Shown here: positions 24,943 through 34,641 of the stretch, one piece after another
Numbering within the stretch: the first letter of the stretch is position 1
Layout: every line of letters begins with the position of its first letter
Position numbers and translations under genes: made by a program
The notes under the pieces: generated by a model
The model's input: only the letters and a program-made list of their open reading frames with translations
What the model was told of the DNA's origin: nothing
Databases searched by the model: none
Assembly (NCBI GenBank): GCA_021789975.1
Contig: JAJYIT010000038.1
Location: 1 to 39,965, forward strand
Length of the DNA stretch: 39,965 nucleotides
Source: Bacteroidota bacterium
GTDB lineage: Bacteria > Bacteroidota > Ignavibacteria > Kryptoniales > JAKASW01
Direction: 5' to 3'

Positions 24943-27135
24943 TCACCTCTCGGTCAGTGTAGTTTTATCATTTTTGACTGTGACATCATAGTGGTGACCT
25001 TTAAAATGAAGATTATGGATCTGTAATTCACTCACGCCGGGTGGGAGCATCGGCTTGAATTCCGTCGCGAGTCCTTTGTTTGTTATTCTGAGGCCGGTGT
25101 AGCCGAACACCACCTGCTGCAGGAATCCACCCGCACCGGTAAGGAAGTTGGTATGCATACTTTTGGTGGTTTCCGAAAACACGTTGAATGGACCGCGGAG
25201 GTACCGTTTGTAGCTCATTTCATAGAAATGGTTGAACAGGGTTCTGTTCTGAATCTCGGCGGCCACGTTCTGGTACAGCGTAATTCCCATCATGACGCCG
25301 GACCCGTTCTTCTTGATAAAAGTCAGCGCGTTCCTCAGGTCGTTTGCCTTAACTTTGTTCGGTACTTTTAACTCAAGCGGATAATATAAAAGCGGTACGA
25401 CCGCTCCCAGAGATTGCGGTGGGGCTCCCTCATAGGTGAGGTAGTAATGTTTCGTGCTGTCGTAAGGGATGTAAATCCTGTCGGCTACTTCCATCCATTT
25501 GGGATTTGACCGCTCTCCCAAAAGCTCTGCGGCCTTCGTTGCTATCTCAAGATTCCTTATCGCGACAAGATTTGTATATGCGTCGTTGTTTACCCCAACC
25601 AATCCCTCATCGACGGAGACAACATGGTTTATGTCGTATTTCCCGTCTGCCTGATTGTACGTTGATCTGCTCACCCAGAAGTCGGCAGTCTGGCTTATCA
25701 CTGGATAACCGTAATTTCTGAGCCAAGATGTATCACCGGTCGCAAGAAAGTATTGCCACTGCGCAAATGCGACGTCGCCTGTGACATGATTTTCATAAAG
25801 CGCATTCTGGTACGCAAATTTCGGACATGCCTCGTTTCCATTCTCATCCGATTCCCATGGATACATTGCTCCCTCGTAATGGTTCAGCTTTGCGTTTGCC
25901 TCGGCCGCCGGCAACGCTCTATACCTGAACATCACAAGAGACTTTGCAATGTCCGGATGCAGTAGAAGTAAATCGGGAAACATCCACGTGTCGGAGTCCC
26001 AGAATATGTGACCGTAGTATCCGGCGCTTGAAAGTCCCATCGGAGGAATGCCGAAATCTGTGCCCGCCCTTGCACTGCACAGAAGGTAGAATAGAGAGGA
26101 GTGAACCACTTTCTGCAATTGAGGATTGCCCTTTACAACTATATCGGTTCTCCACAACTTGTGCCAGGCATCTTGGCTGTCGTTCAAGGATTTGTCGAAC
26201 CCTGATGCCATGGCCGACGATGCGGTTTTCGACGCGCTCGCTAACGGGTCGCCGGAATCCCGACTCGAGACGATTCCGACGAATTTGTAAAATGTGTAAC
26301 TGGATCCTGCTTTCACATCGAAAGCAACAGTGATTGACGTTTTGGATCCTGCGGTATCTGAGCTCACCTCAGCATTTGATGCATTGTCTGACCATGTCAC
26401 CTCTGCTGAGATTGCAACGTCAGTCGTGTCTCCGTCGGCTCTCGCGATCACTGATTGGGTTGCTGACTGTTGTCCGCCGAATGCGGAATGCTGTACCACA
26501 TTCATATGGCCCGGGTACCAGACATCGGGCCAACCGTTTGTCTCTTTCACTTTGATGTCGGCGATTTCGGCAAGCTTCATCCTCACCGGTTCAGGCCATT
26601 CGTGAATTGGCAATTCAACCTTGACTCTCCCCGAATACCTGGGAACAAACGAAAATTTCATGACCGCAAGGTTTGGGTTGGACCGTGAGACAAACGAAAC
26701 AACCTCAATCCCTGTGACCTTTTTGCCATCAGCCCAATCATAGGCCGTGCTGAGCGTTCCGTTGTACAAGTCGAGTCTTTGATGATACCTTCTGATTACT
26801 TTGCCGGACAGCCGTACACTGTTCAGCCAATTCATCCCGTCGAAGAAATTGATAGCATCCCAGCCGGGCAAAGATGCATTTCGTGCCACGTCGCCGGGAT
26901 GGTGTTCATAAATCCAGGCCATGTAGGAATGAGTTGGAAGTGTGCCGAGGCGCGATGACGATACACCAACATTGCCGTTACCAAGATAGGTTGGAGCATA
27001 CTTCGCAGTGATGCTGTGCGTGGAAAGTACAAAATTGCTGTTCTGATTTTCGGTTTTCATGGTCTGCGCCGTCACTGAACCGGCAAACAAACATAAGACA
27101 ACCGATAAACTGCAGAAGAAGTTTCTGTCACACAT
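24943..27135 (-). CDS. GH65 glycosidase, exported, probably a hydrolase
   Basis: 730 residues with signal MCDRNFFCSLSVVLCLFAGSVTA-Q; AGGAAAG precedes the ATG. N-terminal beta-sandwich, then (alpha/alpha)6 barrel (YYGHIFWDSDTWMFPDLLLL). The general acid is Glu510 in SVDEGLVGVNNDAYTN. Near the C-terminus FSETTKSMHTNFLTGAGGFLQ (Glu655) stands where GH65 hydrolases have the general base; phosphorylases have a phosphate-binding segment instead. So I infer inverting hydrolysis of an alpha-glucoside such as trehalose, kojibiose or nigerose. A GH65 kojibiose hydrolase is known from Flavobacterium johnsoniae. The C-terminal beta domain ends HHYDVTVKNDKTTLTER. Middle gene of the GH31-GH65-GH37 block. 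Confidence 0.88.
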   Translation of the reverse strand: MCDRNFFCSLSVVLCLFAGSVTAQTMKTENQNSNFVLSTHSITAKYAPTYLGNGNVGVSSSRLGTLPTHSYMAWIYEHHPGDVARNASLPGWDAINFFDGMNWLNSVRLSGKVIRRYHQRLDLYNGTLSTAYDWADGKKVTGIEVVSFVSRSNPNLAVMKFSFVPRYSGRVKVELPIHEWPEPVRMKLAEIADIKVKETNGWPDVWYPGHMNVVQHSAFGGQQSATQSVIARADGDTTDVAISAEVTWSDNASNAEVSSDTAGSKTSITVAFDVKAGSSYTFYKFVGIVSSRDSGDPLASASKTASSAMASGFDKSLNDSQDAWHKLWRTDIVVKGNPQLQKVVHSSLFYLLCSARAGTDFGIPPMGLSSAGYYGHIFWDSDTWMFPDLLLLHPDIAKSLVMFRYRALPAAEANAKLNHYEGAMYPWESDENGNEACPKFAYQNALYENHVTGDVAFAQWQYFLATGDTSWLRNYGYPVISQTADFWVSRSTYNQADGKYDINHVVSVDEGLVGVNNDAYTNLVAIRNLEIATKAAELLGERSNPKWMEVADRIYIPYDSTKHYYLTYEGAPPQSLGAVVPLLYYPLELKVPNKVKANDLRNALTFIKKNGSGVMMGITLYQNVAAEIQNRTLFNHFYEMSYKRYLRGPFNVFSETTKSMHTNFLTGAGGFLQQVVFGYTGLRITNKGLATEFKPMLPPGVSELQIHNLHFKGHHYDVTVKNDKTTLTER

Positions 27136-27192
27136 TTTCTTTCCTCATTCTAATTGAAAGAACACGGTTATTATCCTGTAAACCTTATTCAG

Positions 27193-27220
27193 GCGATCAC
27201 AAACATGACAGAGTGATCGC
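27193..27220. other. Intercistronic hairpin between GH31 and GH65 genes
   Basis: GCGATCAC (27193-27200) and GTGATCGC (27213-27220) form an 8-bp perfect stem with a 12-base loop. It begins 3 bases after the GH31 stop on the minus strand. No T-run follows, so it may be an RNA-stability or processing element, not a terminator. Confidence 0.6.
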
Positions 27221-27223
27221 GTT

Positions 27224-30058
27224 CTATTTGAACTCAATCACGATCCTTCTTCGAATGCTCTCTTGCGGCAGCCTGATTACCGCGGTCGAGATCTCCGAAT
27301 CCCAGGCCCAGTGTTTGAAGATCTGTCCGTTCACTGTAACAGATCGTGGCTTTGCGATACTGCGTATGTACAAGTCGTAGGACCGCCTGTTTAATTGTCC
27401 CTGATAAGACCCTTTTGTCGGTCCGATCGAGACTTGGTGAGAACCTTCATGATTCGTTGAATAAGCAATAGGTGTCCAGGCAAACTGACCGTCTCTGTAT
27501 TTAAGTGAAACGCCATCATCCTCGTACAGGTCGAACTTGCCATGGCCGGAGCCGTATATCTTAATCAGAATCGGGTTGAGCGGCTTCTGGTTCGAGTAAG
27601 CCATGTCCGGTTGCTCCGGTATTATCGACCCTTCATGCACGAAGACCGGAGTCTCATCGACTTTGAAGTGCGCTGTGAGAGTTGTACCACCATCGTACTT
27701 CTTCCCGGAGAAAAGGCCGATCCATTTTCCCGGGGGCAGGTATACAGAGCGATTACCTGTGGAATCGATCACCGGCGCAACGAGCATCTCGTTTCCGAAA
27801 AAGTACTCATGAGGATGTTCGTAGGCTTCTTTTAGATGCGGATATTCCAGGTAAAGCGGGCGAAGTACCGGCACGGACTCCTCATGTGCCAGCCTTGTGT
27901 AGGTATAGATGTATGGAATCAATCGTGTGCGGAGCGAGAAATATTTTTTCGCGAGCGACATCCCTTCTTCACCGTATGTCCACGGCATTCTGACATCGCC
28001 TTCATAAGGATTTTCGTGAGCGCTGTGGAGTCTCAAAATCGGACTGAACGTCCCGAACTCGATCCACCGGGCGTAAAGGTCGAACGGTATCTTTGCCCCG
28101 TGGAACCCTCCGATATCATTTGTGATATACGGGACCAGCACATTGCCGCCTGCAGCCGTGAACGTAACTTCGTATGCAAGAACCGGCCACTGAGAGTAAG
28201 TGTCTCCGGTGAAGAAGGCAGGATAGCGTTGGCTACCCCAGCCGCCGTATCGGCTGAAGATGAATCCTCTCTTGCCGGTTTCTTTCTCCGTGTAATCGTA
28301 GTATACACGGTTTGTCCAAAGCTGCGGATTCAAGCCCTGCATGTTTGCTGCCCCGCTTCCGCCGTCGACCCACCAGAACTTCACACCTTCCTGCATCAGC
28401 GGTTTATGGAGGTCATTCATAAACACTTCCGCCTGCTTCTTGTTTGCCAGGTTGAAGTAGATGAGCGGTGGCGGTGCCACGTTTTCAAGTGAGACAGGTT
28501 TCATAGTGATCCCGCCCCCGCCCTCCTGATTATTTATCCGAATTGCAATTGCGTTCTCCTGCCCGGCCTTTATAAAAGGAGAGATGTTGTTGCAGATCAG
28601 CCGCTGCGGCCATTGAAGTTCGCCGTGCGGAATTTCGTGGCCGTTCACGTATAAATGATACGATCCGGTGACTTCGCCAAGATACAGGTAGATCGAATCC
28701 GGCAGATTCGAAGGAAGACTTACAGTCTGTCGATACCACACCGTACCATGATAGTCGTTATTTCCTTGAATATCCCACGGCTCTCCGACCTTGATCGGCT
28801 TCCAATTTCCGTCATCATAATTCTCCGCGTACCATCCGTCCGTGACGCCCTGATTTTTCGGATCGGTAGTGAATTTCCATCCCGCCGAAATGTCGATATC
28901 AAATGTCGGCTTTGTAGGGAGCGGCTTTCCGAGATCTCTCAGTACTTCGGGCGTCTTGCTGTCTTCGTAAGAGAGGATACTCATCTTTCCCCATGTGTAT
29001 CCGGGGTGGTCGTTGAGCGTTACTTTGATGCCTTGTTCACCAAGCCAGTTGAGGAACTGCCGAGGTTGAGGTACCAGCGGACTCCAGTCGTATCCGCCTT
29101 CCCATCCGTAATTGTGCCAGCCGAAATCGAAGACAAAGATGTCAAGAGGTATGTCGTTGTCCCGGAACTTCATCACCTCCTCTTTGAGATGCTGCTCGTT
29201 GTACTTATTGAAAACCTGGAGCCGGCTTTGATACGAATTCGGGAAATATTCGAAATTCATATCCGTGATCCATGGCCCCAGCACATATCGCGGGATCATT
29301 GGGATGTGTCCGGATAATTCGGCGTAATCTTTGAGAGCTTCTCTGTAATTTCTGCCGTAGATGATTAGATACCAGTCCTGATCAACCGTATCGGGCCGCG
29401 GTTTAATCCAATTGGTTCTTTCATCCCGGATCGGAGTTCTGCTGTCATTTATGAATGCGTAGCCGTTCAAGCTCAAAAGGCCAGGCTGTGCCTCGGGTAA
29501 TATGACATTGATGCCTGGTATCGTATCGTGAGCAGGGCTCGCCAGCAGCACTTTTACCTTCGGGAGATTTTCTTCGCTGACACCGTCGAGAGAATAGGTG
29601 AGTCCGCCAAGATTGAGACTGTCGACGTTACCAGGATGCCAGTCGTGGAAACCAGAAGAGTCATGCCATGATACCGAAAGGTTATCGCTGTTGAAACTCC
29701 CCGTGTTCAGTTTATACCAGAGCGTGATGACTGATGTCTTAATTGTCACCCATCCGCCGCTCGTCTTTGAGCCAAGACTGACCGCATGCCAGCTCCTTTT
29801 CTTGACAACAACCGTAGGTGCATCGACAAAATCCGCAGTTGCGGAATACTCCATTCTGACCATGGAAGGGGTAAGAAATTGAAACCGCGCATTGCCCTCG
29901 ATGATCGTCGATGTACTGTCGCGCGCCGTTTGTGGATAGACAGAGGAAGGCATCAGTCCAATAAATAAGAGGATGAAGAGATATCGAAAAGCGTCTCTGA
30001 ATCTCAAAGTAGGGTCAACATAAATTTTCAACCCAGTGCCCTCCCGGTTGAAGAACAT
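27224..30058 (-). CDS. GH31 alpha-glucosidase family protein with inserted jelly-roll domain, exported
   Basis: 944 residues from the ATG at 30058, after a purine-rich stretch; a GTG at 30076 would add six residues. Signal anchor segment YLFILLFIGLMPSSVYPQ lies at about 28-46. The GH31 barrel shows GVKFWWVDGGSG with nucleophile Asp near 565, FTGDTYSQW with acid/base Asp near 619 and ITNDIGGFHG. Between the first barrel strands and the nucleophile (~389-529) lies about 140 residues that look like a GH2-type jelly-roll (GTVWYRQTVSLP, GSYHLYVNGHEIPHG, NAIAIRINNQEG). This insertion is not standard in GH31. The C-terminus has beta domains (FDLYEDDGVSLKYRDG). It hydrolyses alpha-linked glucose or xylose; linkage unknown. 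First glycosidase after the TonB receptor. Confidence 0.9.
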   Translation of the reverse strand: MFFNREGTGLKIYVDPTLRFRDAFRYLFILLFIGLMPSSVYPQTARDSTSTIIEGNARFQFLTPSMVRMEYSATADFVDAPTVVVKKRSWHAVSLGSKTSGGWVTIKTSVITLWYKLNTGSFNSDNLSVSWHDSSGFHDWHPGNVDSLNLGGLTYSLDGVSEENLPKVKVLLASPAHDTIPGINVILPEAQPGLLSLNGYAFINDSRTPIRDERTNWIKPRPDTVDQDWYLIIYGRNYREALKDYAELSGHIPMIPRYVLGPWITDMNFEYFPNSYQSRLQVFNKYNEQHLKEEVMKFRDNDIPLDIFVFDFGWHNYGWEGGYDWSPLVPQPRQFLNWLGEQGIKVTLNDHPGYTWGKMSILSYEDSKTPEVLRDLGKPLPTKPTFDIDISAGWKFTTDPKNQGVTDGWYAENYDDGNWKPIKVGEPWDIQGNNDYHGTVWYRQTVSLPSNLPDSIYLYLGEVTGSYHLYVNGHEIPHGELQWPQRLICNNISPFIKAGQENAIAIRINNQEGGGGITMKPVSLENVAPPPLIYFNLANKKQAEVFMNDLHKPLMQEGVKFWWVDGGSGAANMQGLNPQLWTNRVYYDYTEKETGKRGFIFSRYGGWGSQRYPAFFTGDTYSQWPVLAYEVTFTAAGGNVLVPYITNDIGGFHGAKIPFDLYARWIEFGTFSPILRLHSAHENPYEGDVRMPWTYGEEGMSLAKKYFSLRTRLIPYIYTYTRLAHEESVPVLRPLYLEYPHLKEAYEHPHEYFFGNEMLVAPVIDSTGNRSVYLPPGKWIGLFSGKKYDGGTTLTAHFKVDETPVFVHEGSIIPEQPDMAYSNQKPLNPILIKIYGSGHGKFDLYEDDGVSLKYRDGQFAWTPIAYSTNHEGSHQVSIGPTKGSYQGQLNRRSYDLYIRSIAKPRSVTVNGQIFKHWAWDSEISTAVIRLPQESIRRRIVIEFK

Positions 30059-30082
30059 TTTTTCTTTTCTTTCCACGAATGA

Positions 30083-30110
30083 ACAGGCGAGGTGGTGTCA
30101 CCTCGCCTGT
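30083..30110. other. Perfect 12-bp hairpin between TonB receptor and GH31 genes
   Basis: ACAGGCGAGGTG-gtgt-CACCTCGCCTGT, a 12-bp perfect stem with a four-base loop. It lies 78 bases after the receptor stop and 25 before the GH31 ATG. There is no T-run. Strong stems after a TonB receptor gene often stabilise its message relative to the enzymes that follow; here that is inference. Confidence 0.7.
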
Positions 30111-30126
30111 GTAAACTTGGCAGCCC

Positions 30127-30173
30127 TGCGAAGGTAGCTCCGTTGAAGGAAATCTTCTTCTTGTGCCTTCGCA
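30127..30173. other. Second stem in the TonB receptor 3-prime region
   Basis: TGCGAAGG (30127-30134) pairs with CCTTCGCA (30166-30173) across a 31-base spacer that itself contains a short GAAG/CTTC pairing. Together with the 12-bp hairpin next to it this makes a structured 3-prime region of the receptor gene. Confidence 0.5.
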
Positions 30174-30187
30174 AGGTTTCCTGGAAC

Positions 30188-33100
30188 TTAGAACTGATAT
30201 CCTACACTAAACGTCAGCCTTCTCGGAAGAATCGGTCGCGCGAGGAAGTAGGGACCGACAGAACTCGCCCTCGGGTTCCCTTCTTCGAGGCCCAGGCTCT
30301 GGTAAATATTCGTGACGCCGAGCGTAAGAGTTATAGCCTCTGATGATACGTAATAGGACAGGCCGGCGTTCATGTAGGTGTAAGCTGGAAGCTCCGTTCC
30401 GACGACGAAGTAAGGTGCTCCGGTGGTAGGCGAGTAGCCGCCGAAATTGAGTCCGCCTATGCGGTTGCCGACATAATGCCAATCAGCTTCGAGGGTCCAA
30501 TTGTCAAGCGTATATGTACCAAGTAGATCGCCGATTGAATTCGGGATTCCATTGAGAGCGAAACTGCCGCTGCTCGCATAAGTTGCCTTCAGGAGAGTCC
30601 AGTTTCCTCTCAGGTACAATCCTGTTACCGGCACATAAGTCAGGTCGGCTTCAATTCCGTAAGCGTTTTGTGAGAGGCCAGTGTTTATTACCCACTCAAC
30701 GTTTCCGTTTGGAAGATTGACTGCACCCTGACTGGTAATGTTCGTCAGGTTGGCAAAAAAAGCATCAGCATTGAAGGCAAATACATCGCTGTAATATTTG
30801 AAGCCGCCCTCATACTGAAGTGTGTGCTGATCCTCGAACAGAGCAACTTGCGCAGGCTGATCCTGCAGCAGGTTATCAAGCGAAGGCATTTCATATCCAC
30901 GACTGATGTTTGCAAAGAATGCAAACTCTTCCGGTATGATCTCGTAATTCAGTCCGGCCGTTAACGACCAGTCGTGAAGGTAGCTGCTCATATGCCGATA
31001 ACTGCCGTTGCCCCAGCTTTCTACCATATACGGCGGTATGTTGTTGCTTGCGATGTAGGCAGAATCTACCGGAGTTCCATTCGGCAGTTGCTGGGAGTTA
31101 TTCTCTGTCGTCTGGACAAATCCATCGCCTTCCCAGCGGGCTGCAAGGTTGAGGCGCAGCCTGTCAGTTACCATCATCTGATCGCTCAGGACACCATCCA
31201 GTATGGACGCGTATCCATAACCGTTCACGTAGTATGACATGAAGTTTGTGAAACCGTTCTTTGTGACATCAAGCGTGTGCGTTCCAGATCCATCGGTGTA
31301 AGTCACGGCCGCATCGACAAAGTGGGTTATGTTTTGAACATCGGTGAGGATTGTCGGAAAGTACCAGTTGTTCCCCATCGAGTAATTTGACCAGTAGAGT
31401 ATTAAGCTGAGGTCATGATGGTACAGGAAATCTCCTCCAAGATCGAGCGACTTATTGATCGTCAATTGCTCCTGGAAAGCCGACATCGGCTTGGCAACAT
31501 GCCACTCATTTCCTGGAGATATCAGTCCGTTGTTCGGGGAATACGCGTTGTTTGGAAATGCGAGGTGCGATCCGTTCGGATTGAACAAATTCGTGTAAGT
31601 GAGATTCCAGTTGACGTTTGATGCGTTTGCCGGGATAAGGCCCATCCCTTGCAGGTTTGATAATTCACTGCTTTCATAATAGCTGATCGGCTCGGCGTTG
31701 CCAGGTATAATGGCATTCCATTCCTGGTAATTGCTCATCACCTGCATTTGATTCTTGACGTTCCAGCCATCGGGGAAATTGAGATTGATTTCTCCTGTCA
31801 ACCAGCCGGCATTTGTGTAAAGTCCGTGCCCAAGAGGAAGCGCCAGAGCTCCATCTGGTGTGGGGACAGAGACATTAAGCCCTTCCGGAGAGTTGAACGA
31901 GCCATAAGTGCCGAATCCAGGCACGAACTGAGTTGGATCAGCCGGATTTCCGTGTGGCAGATCGAGAATGAATTGGCTCTGGCTATTGATATACTTACCG
32001 TATACCCTGATATAGCCATTGCTCAGCAGACGCGTTACGTTGGCTTGAAGTTCTCCACCCTGGTTGCCGGGATACCCAGGATTCCTCACGCCGTGGTCGT
32101 ACAGGTAGAAGCCGCCGAGGTCGAACCGCCAATCAGGTCCCATAGGTCCGTTGACATCGAAATCGACTTTTGCCATGCCCTGTGTTCCGACGGTCTCTCG
32201 CGTCATGCCTGAGAGGGCCGGACCGCCGGTCTTGGAGATCAAGTTGATAACCGCGGCAGGTGTATTCGAGCCAAATGTACCTGCGCTGCCGCCGCGTACC
32301 ACTTCAACCCTCTGGACGTTTTCGTCGATCCGGAAAAGGTTATCCGTGTTCATGAAGAAGATATTCTGCGTTGGGAAGCAGGGGAGTCCGTCCTCCATGA
32401 AATTGATGAAGATCGTCGAGTAAATCCCACGCATAGTGTAATTTTCATTCACATAGCCGCCCGAACTCTCTATCCTTGTGAAGCCTGGAACATATTTCAG
32501 GAATTCGGTCGTGCTGTATGGCATCGCCAGCGTCATTTCCTTCGGGCTTATAGTGCTGATGGAGTTTGTTGCGTTCAGTTTCTGGACGGGAATCGTGGTT
32601 CCGGTCACGACCACTTCGTGCATCCCAAGCAAGTCCAGCGGAAGCGTGAAGTTTTGTGTCGTTGTCTCTCCGTCAGTTACAGTAATCCTCGTCATTTCGG
32701 TAGAATACCCAACGGCGCTTGCGCGAAGCTGTTGAGTTCCTGCCGGCGTATTTGCAATCGTGTAGTTCCCGTTTACGTCAGCAGATGCTCCCAAAGACGT
32801 TCCAATGACCAGGACGTTAGCGAAAGCCACGGGACTCCCGTTTTGATCGACCACTCTTCCTTTAACAGTACCCTTTCCCTGGTCTGCTTGGGCAAGTTCG
32901 GTGATTACGACCTGGTTATGGCCCATTGGGATCCACGTTAGGTCGGTTGAAGCTAATGTCTCGTCGAGGGCCTGGGAGACGGTGGCGTTCTGTACGTTGA
33001 CACTTACCTCTCTATCGATCGGGACTATTTCCTTACTGTATGAGAAATGGACCCCGGTCCTAGACGAGATCTCTTCCAGTGCCCTTGAAAGGGGAACCTC

Positions 33101-33295
33101 TGATAAATTCATCGACAGAGAATTTTGAAGATATGTTGTTTCACTCTTGACTGCAGGTGCATTGCTCGCGCCCTTCCACTTCTCAATAGACGAGAACTGG
33201 GAAGGAGTTGCAGGCATTTGCGCCTTTGCCAGTGGCAGCTCTGCAAAAAAAACGAGAGCCGCTGAGAACACCAATAACCTGACTAGGTTTCTCAT
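30188..33295 (-). CDS. TonB-dependent outer-membrane receptor with STN and CarboxypepD_reg domains
   Basis: 1035 residues; AGGAGG six bases before the ATG. Signal VRLLVFSAALVFFAELPLA-KAQ. Residues ~50-125 are an STN domain (EVPLSRALEEISSRTGVHFSY, TVSQALDETLASTDLTWIP), which in FecA-type receptors signals to FecR. Residues ~140-225 are a CarboxypepD_reg Ig-like domain (KGRVVDQNGSPVAFANVLV). A TonB-box-like HEVVVTGTT follows, then the plug (NYTMRGIYSTIFINFMEDGLP, VEVVRGGSAGTFGSNTPA) and a beta-barrel to the terminal Phe (LTFSVGYQF). It imports a ligand across the outer membrane by TonB energy. Genomic position with FecR and ECF sigma supports transsignalling; glycosidases behind it suggest an alpha-glucoside ligand. 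There is no SusD. Confidence 0.93.
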   Translation of the reverse strand: MRNLVRLLVFSAALVFFAELPLAKAQMPATPSQFSSIEKWKGASNAPAVKSETTYLQNSLSMNLSEVPLSRALEEISSRTGVHFSYSKEIVPIDREVSVNVQNATVSQALDETLASTDLTWIPMGHNQVVITELAQADQGKGTVKGRVVDQNGSPVAFANVLVIGTSLGASADVNGNYTIANTPAGTQQLRASAVGYSTEMTRITVTDGETTTQNFTLPLDLLGMHEVVVTGTTIPVQKLNATNSISTISPKEMTLAMPYSTTEFLKYVPGFTRIESSGGYVNENYTMRGIYSTIFINFMEDGLPCFPTQNIFFMNTDNLFRIDENVQRVEVVRGGSAGTFGSNTPAAVINLISKTGGPALSGMTRETVGTQGMAKVDFDVNGPMGPDWRFDLGGFYLYDHGVRNPGYPGNQGGELQANVTRLLSNGYIRVYGKYINSQSQFILDLPHGNPADPTQFVPGFGTYGSFNSPEGLNVSVPTPDGALALPLGHGLYTNAGWLTGEINLNFPDGWNVKNQMQVMSNYQEWNAIIPGNAEPISYYESSELSNLQGMGLIPANASNVNWNLTYTNLFNPNGSHLAFPNNAYSPNNGLISPGNEWHVAKPMSAFQEQLTINKSLDLGGDFLYHHDLSLILYWSNYSMGNNWYFPTILTDVQNITHFVDAAVTYTDGSGTHTLDVTKNGFTNFMSYYVNGYGYASILDGVLSDQMMVTDRLRLNLAARWEGDGFVQTTENNSQQLPNGTPVDSAYIASNNIPPYMVESWGNGSYRHMSSYLHDWSLTAGLNYEIIPEEFAFFANISRGYEMPSLDNLLQDQPAQVALFEDQHTLQYEGGFKYYSDVFAFNADAFFANLTNITSQGAVNLPNGNVEWVINTGLSQNAYGIEADLTYVPVTGLYLRGNWTLLKATYASSGSFALNGIPNSIGDLLGTYTLDNWTLEADWHYVGNRIGGLNFGGYSPTTGAPYFVVGTELPAYTYMNAGLSYYVSSEAITLTLGVTNIYQSLGLEEGNPRASSVGPYFLARPILPRRLTFSVGYQF

Positions 33296-33321
33296 GATTA
33301 TCCTCCTCTTGATTTTGTTTG

Positions 33322-34407
33322 CTACAGATTTTTGCCTAGTGGAACGAAAGCAACTGAATCTTCAGATATCGTGTATCTCATCCTTAATGATAAAGCTATG
33401 ATGTCGAGTACCTCCTTTGCGGATTCTCTCTTGCTGAACGTTGCAGTGAGCGTCCTATTTGCGATTGATGTGTCGGCTATGGAGCACCTTATGTTGTACC
33501 GCCTCTCCAACTGGGTCAACACATCGCTTATCGGGTCATTACAAAAAACAAGTCTCCCCTTTGTCCAGGCGATGATCTGTTTGAGATCGGCGTATCTTGG
33601 CGAAACGAGTTCGCCGCTCGAGTCGACGCTGGTGAATTGCCCTGACGCAAGAACCGCATCATCGCCATTAGATCCACCCTTCGGGCGGATTATTACTTTC
33701 CCTCTGGCCACCGCAATTCGAACGCTACTGTCACCCGGCCATGCCCTGATATCAAACTCCGTCCCGATATCCTCCACCGTTGCGTATGAGGTATGTACGA
33801 CGAAAGGGTGGTATAAGGAGTGTACTGCCACGAAGTAAGCCTCCCCTTTCAAATATACCTGTCTGCTTCCATTCCAGTTATCCGAATATCTCAGGCTGCT
33901 TGCATAGTTGAGATAGACCTTGGATCCATCAGGGAAACTTAAAGTGACCTGTTCACCGGGTTCCGTAGAAATTTCCTGATACCTGACGGCAGGTTTAGGT
34001 GCCTGCCGGCGGGTCTCCACGGCCAACTTCTTTACATAGATGACAAGGTAGAGAATACCTGCGAAGAGAAGAACACTCGCGGCGAGCTGTGTAATGAGTG
34101 GGATTGGCAGCCTGTTATGGGACTTGTGGTGTGGGGCGATTCGGTATAGTCGCAAATGATTACCGGCGCCGCTTCTGTCGTGGAACTCCGGCTCATTCAG
34201 TCTCATCCTGAGCGCAGCGATTTGCAATCTGTAATTCCAGTGCGCTTTTTTCCGAGCAGCTAAGTTCCACAACTTTCGAATTTCTTCGCTCAGGTTCCGG
34301 TTCCTCTCGCTCGCCTCGATCCAAGATTGGACGGCTTGCCTTTCTTCTGTCGTGCAGTAGGACCCGAAAAAGCGCGCGAGAAGCTTCAACCGGCGGTTAG
34401 TCAGCAT
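33322..34407 (-). CDS. FecR-family anti-sigma factor
   Basis: 361 residues. N-terminal cytoplasmic ~100 residues (TTEERQAVQSWIEASERNRN) bind the sigma factor; one membrane helix at ~103-125 (PLITQLAASVLLFAGILYLVIYV); periplasmic FecR domain from ~145 (YQEISTEPGEQVTLSFPDGS, VYLKGEAYFVAVHS, GTEFDIRAWPGD, VRIAVARGKVIIRP) and a C-terminal DUF4974 domain (GRLVFCNDPISDVLTQLERRYN). Holds the ECF sigma factor inactive until the STN domain of the loaded receptor signals. The receptor gene follows after 26 bases, and the sigma gene lies 234 bases upstream. Confidence 0.93.
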   Translation of the reverse strand: MLTNRRLKLLARFFGSYCTTEERQAVQSWIEASERNRNLSEEIRKLWNLAARKKAHWNYRLQIAALRMRLNEPEFHDRSGAGNHLRLYRIAPHHKSHNRLPIPLITQLAASVLLFAGILYLVIYVKKLAVETRRQAPKPAVRYQEISTEPGEQVTLSFPDGSKVYLNYASSLRYSDNWNGSRQVYLKGEAYFVAVHSLYHPFVVHTSYATVEDIGTEFDIRAWPGDSSVRIAVARGKVIIRPKGGSNGDDAVLASGQFTSVDSSGELVSPRYADLKQIIAWTKGRLVFCNDPISDVLTQLERRYNIRCSIADTSIANRTLTATFSKRESAKEVLDIIALSLRMRYTISEDSVAFVPLGKNL

Positions 34408-34608
34408 AAATTATCCGTTCGTCGTTCAACGCAGTTGTACCTCGATTCCTCCACTTATACTAATACAACGATCTCGCCTGAAACCCCTATGGTAAGAGAG
34501 ATCTAATTTGAAATTTCTTGAGGGGGGAAGGAAAGCCACGGTTAAAAGGTGAAGTCTCGATCAGAGAATAACAGCCCGAGGGCAAGGACAACACCCGATT
34601 TAATGAAC

Positions 34609-34630
34609 AGCCCGGAATTAGGCGCGGGCT
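34609..34630. terminator. Hairpin after the sigma factor gene
   Basis: AGCCCG-gaattaggcg-CGGGCT, a 6-bp GC-rich stem with a 10-base loop, 11 bases past the sigma-factor stop. The downstream minus-strand sequence GTTCATTAAAT is only weakly T-rich. It might partly stop transcription, so that sigma and FecR-receptor can differ in level. Confidence 0.35.
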
Positions 34631-34641
34631 TCGAAAGTCGA

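Noticed and set aside
27836-29317. Two plus-strand frames of about 220 codons each within the GH31 gene
   Set aside because: Both are antisense to the conserved GH31 catalytic region and show no motif.
30188-33295. SusC/SusD pair
   Set aside because: The receptor has an STN domain and no SusD-like lipoprotein follows or precedes it; called FecA-type instead.
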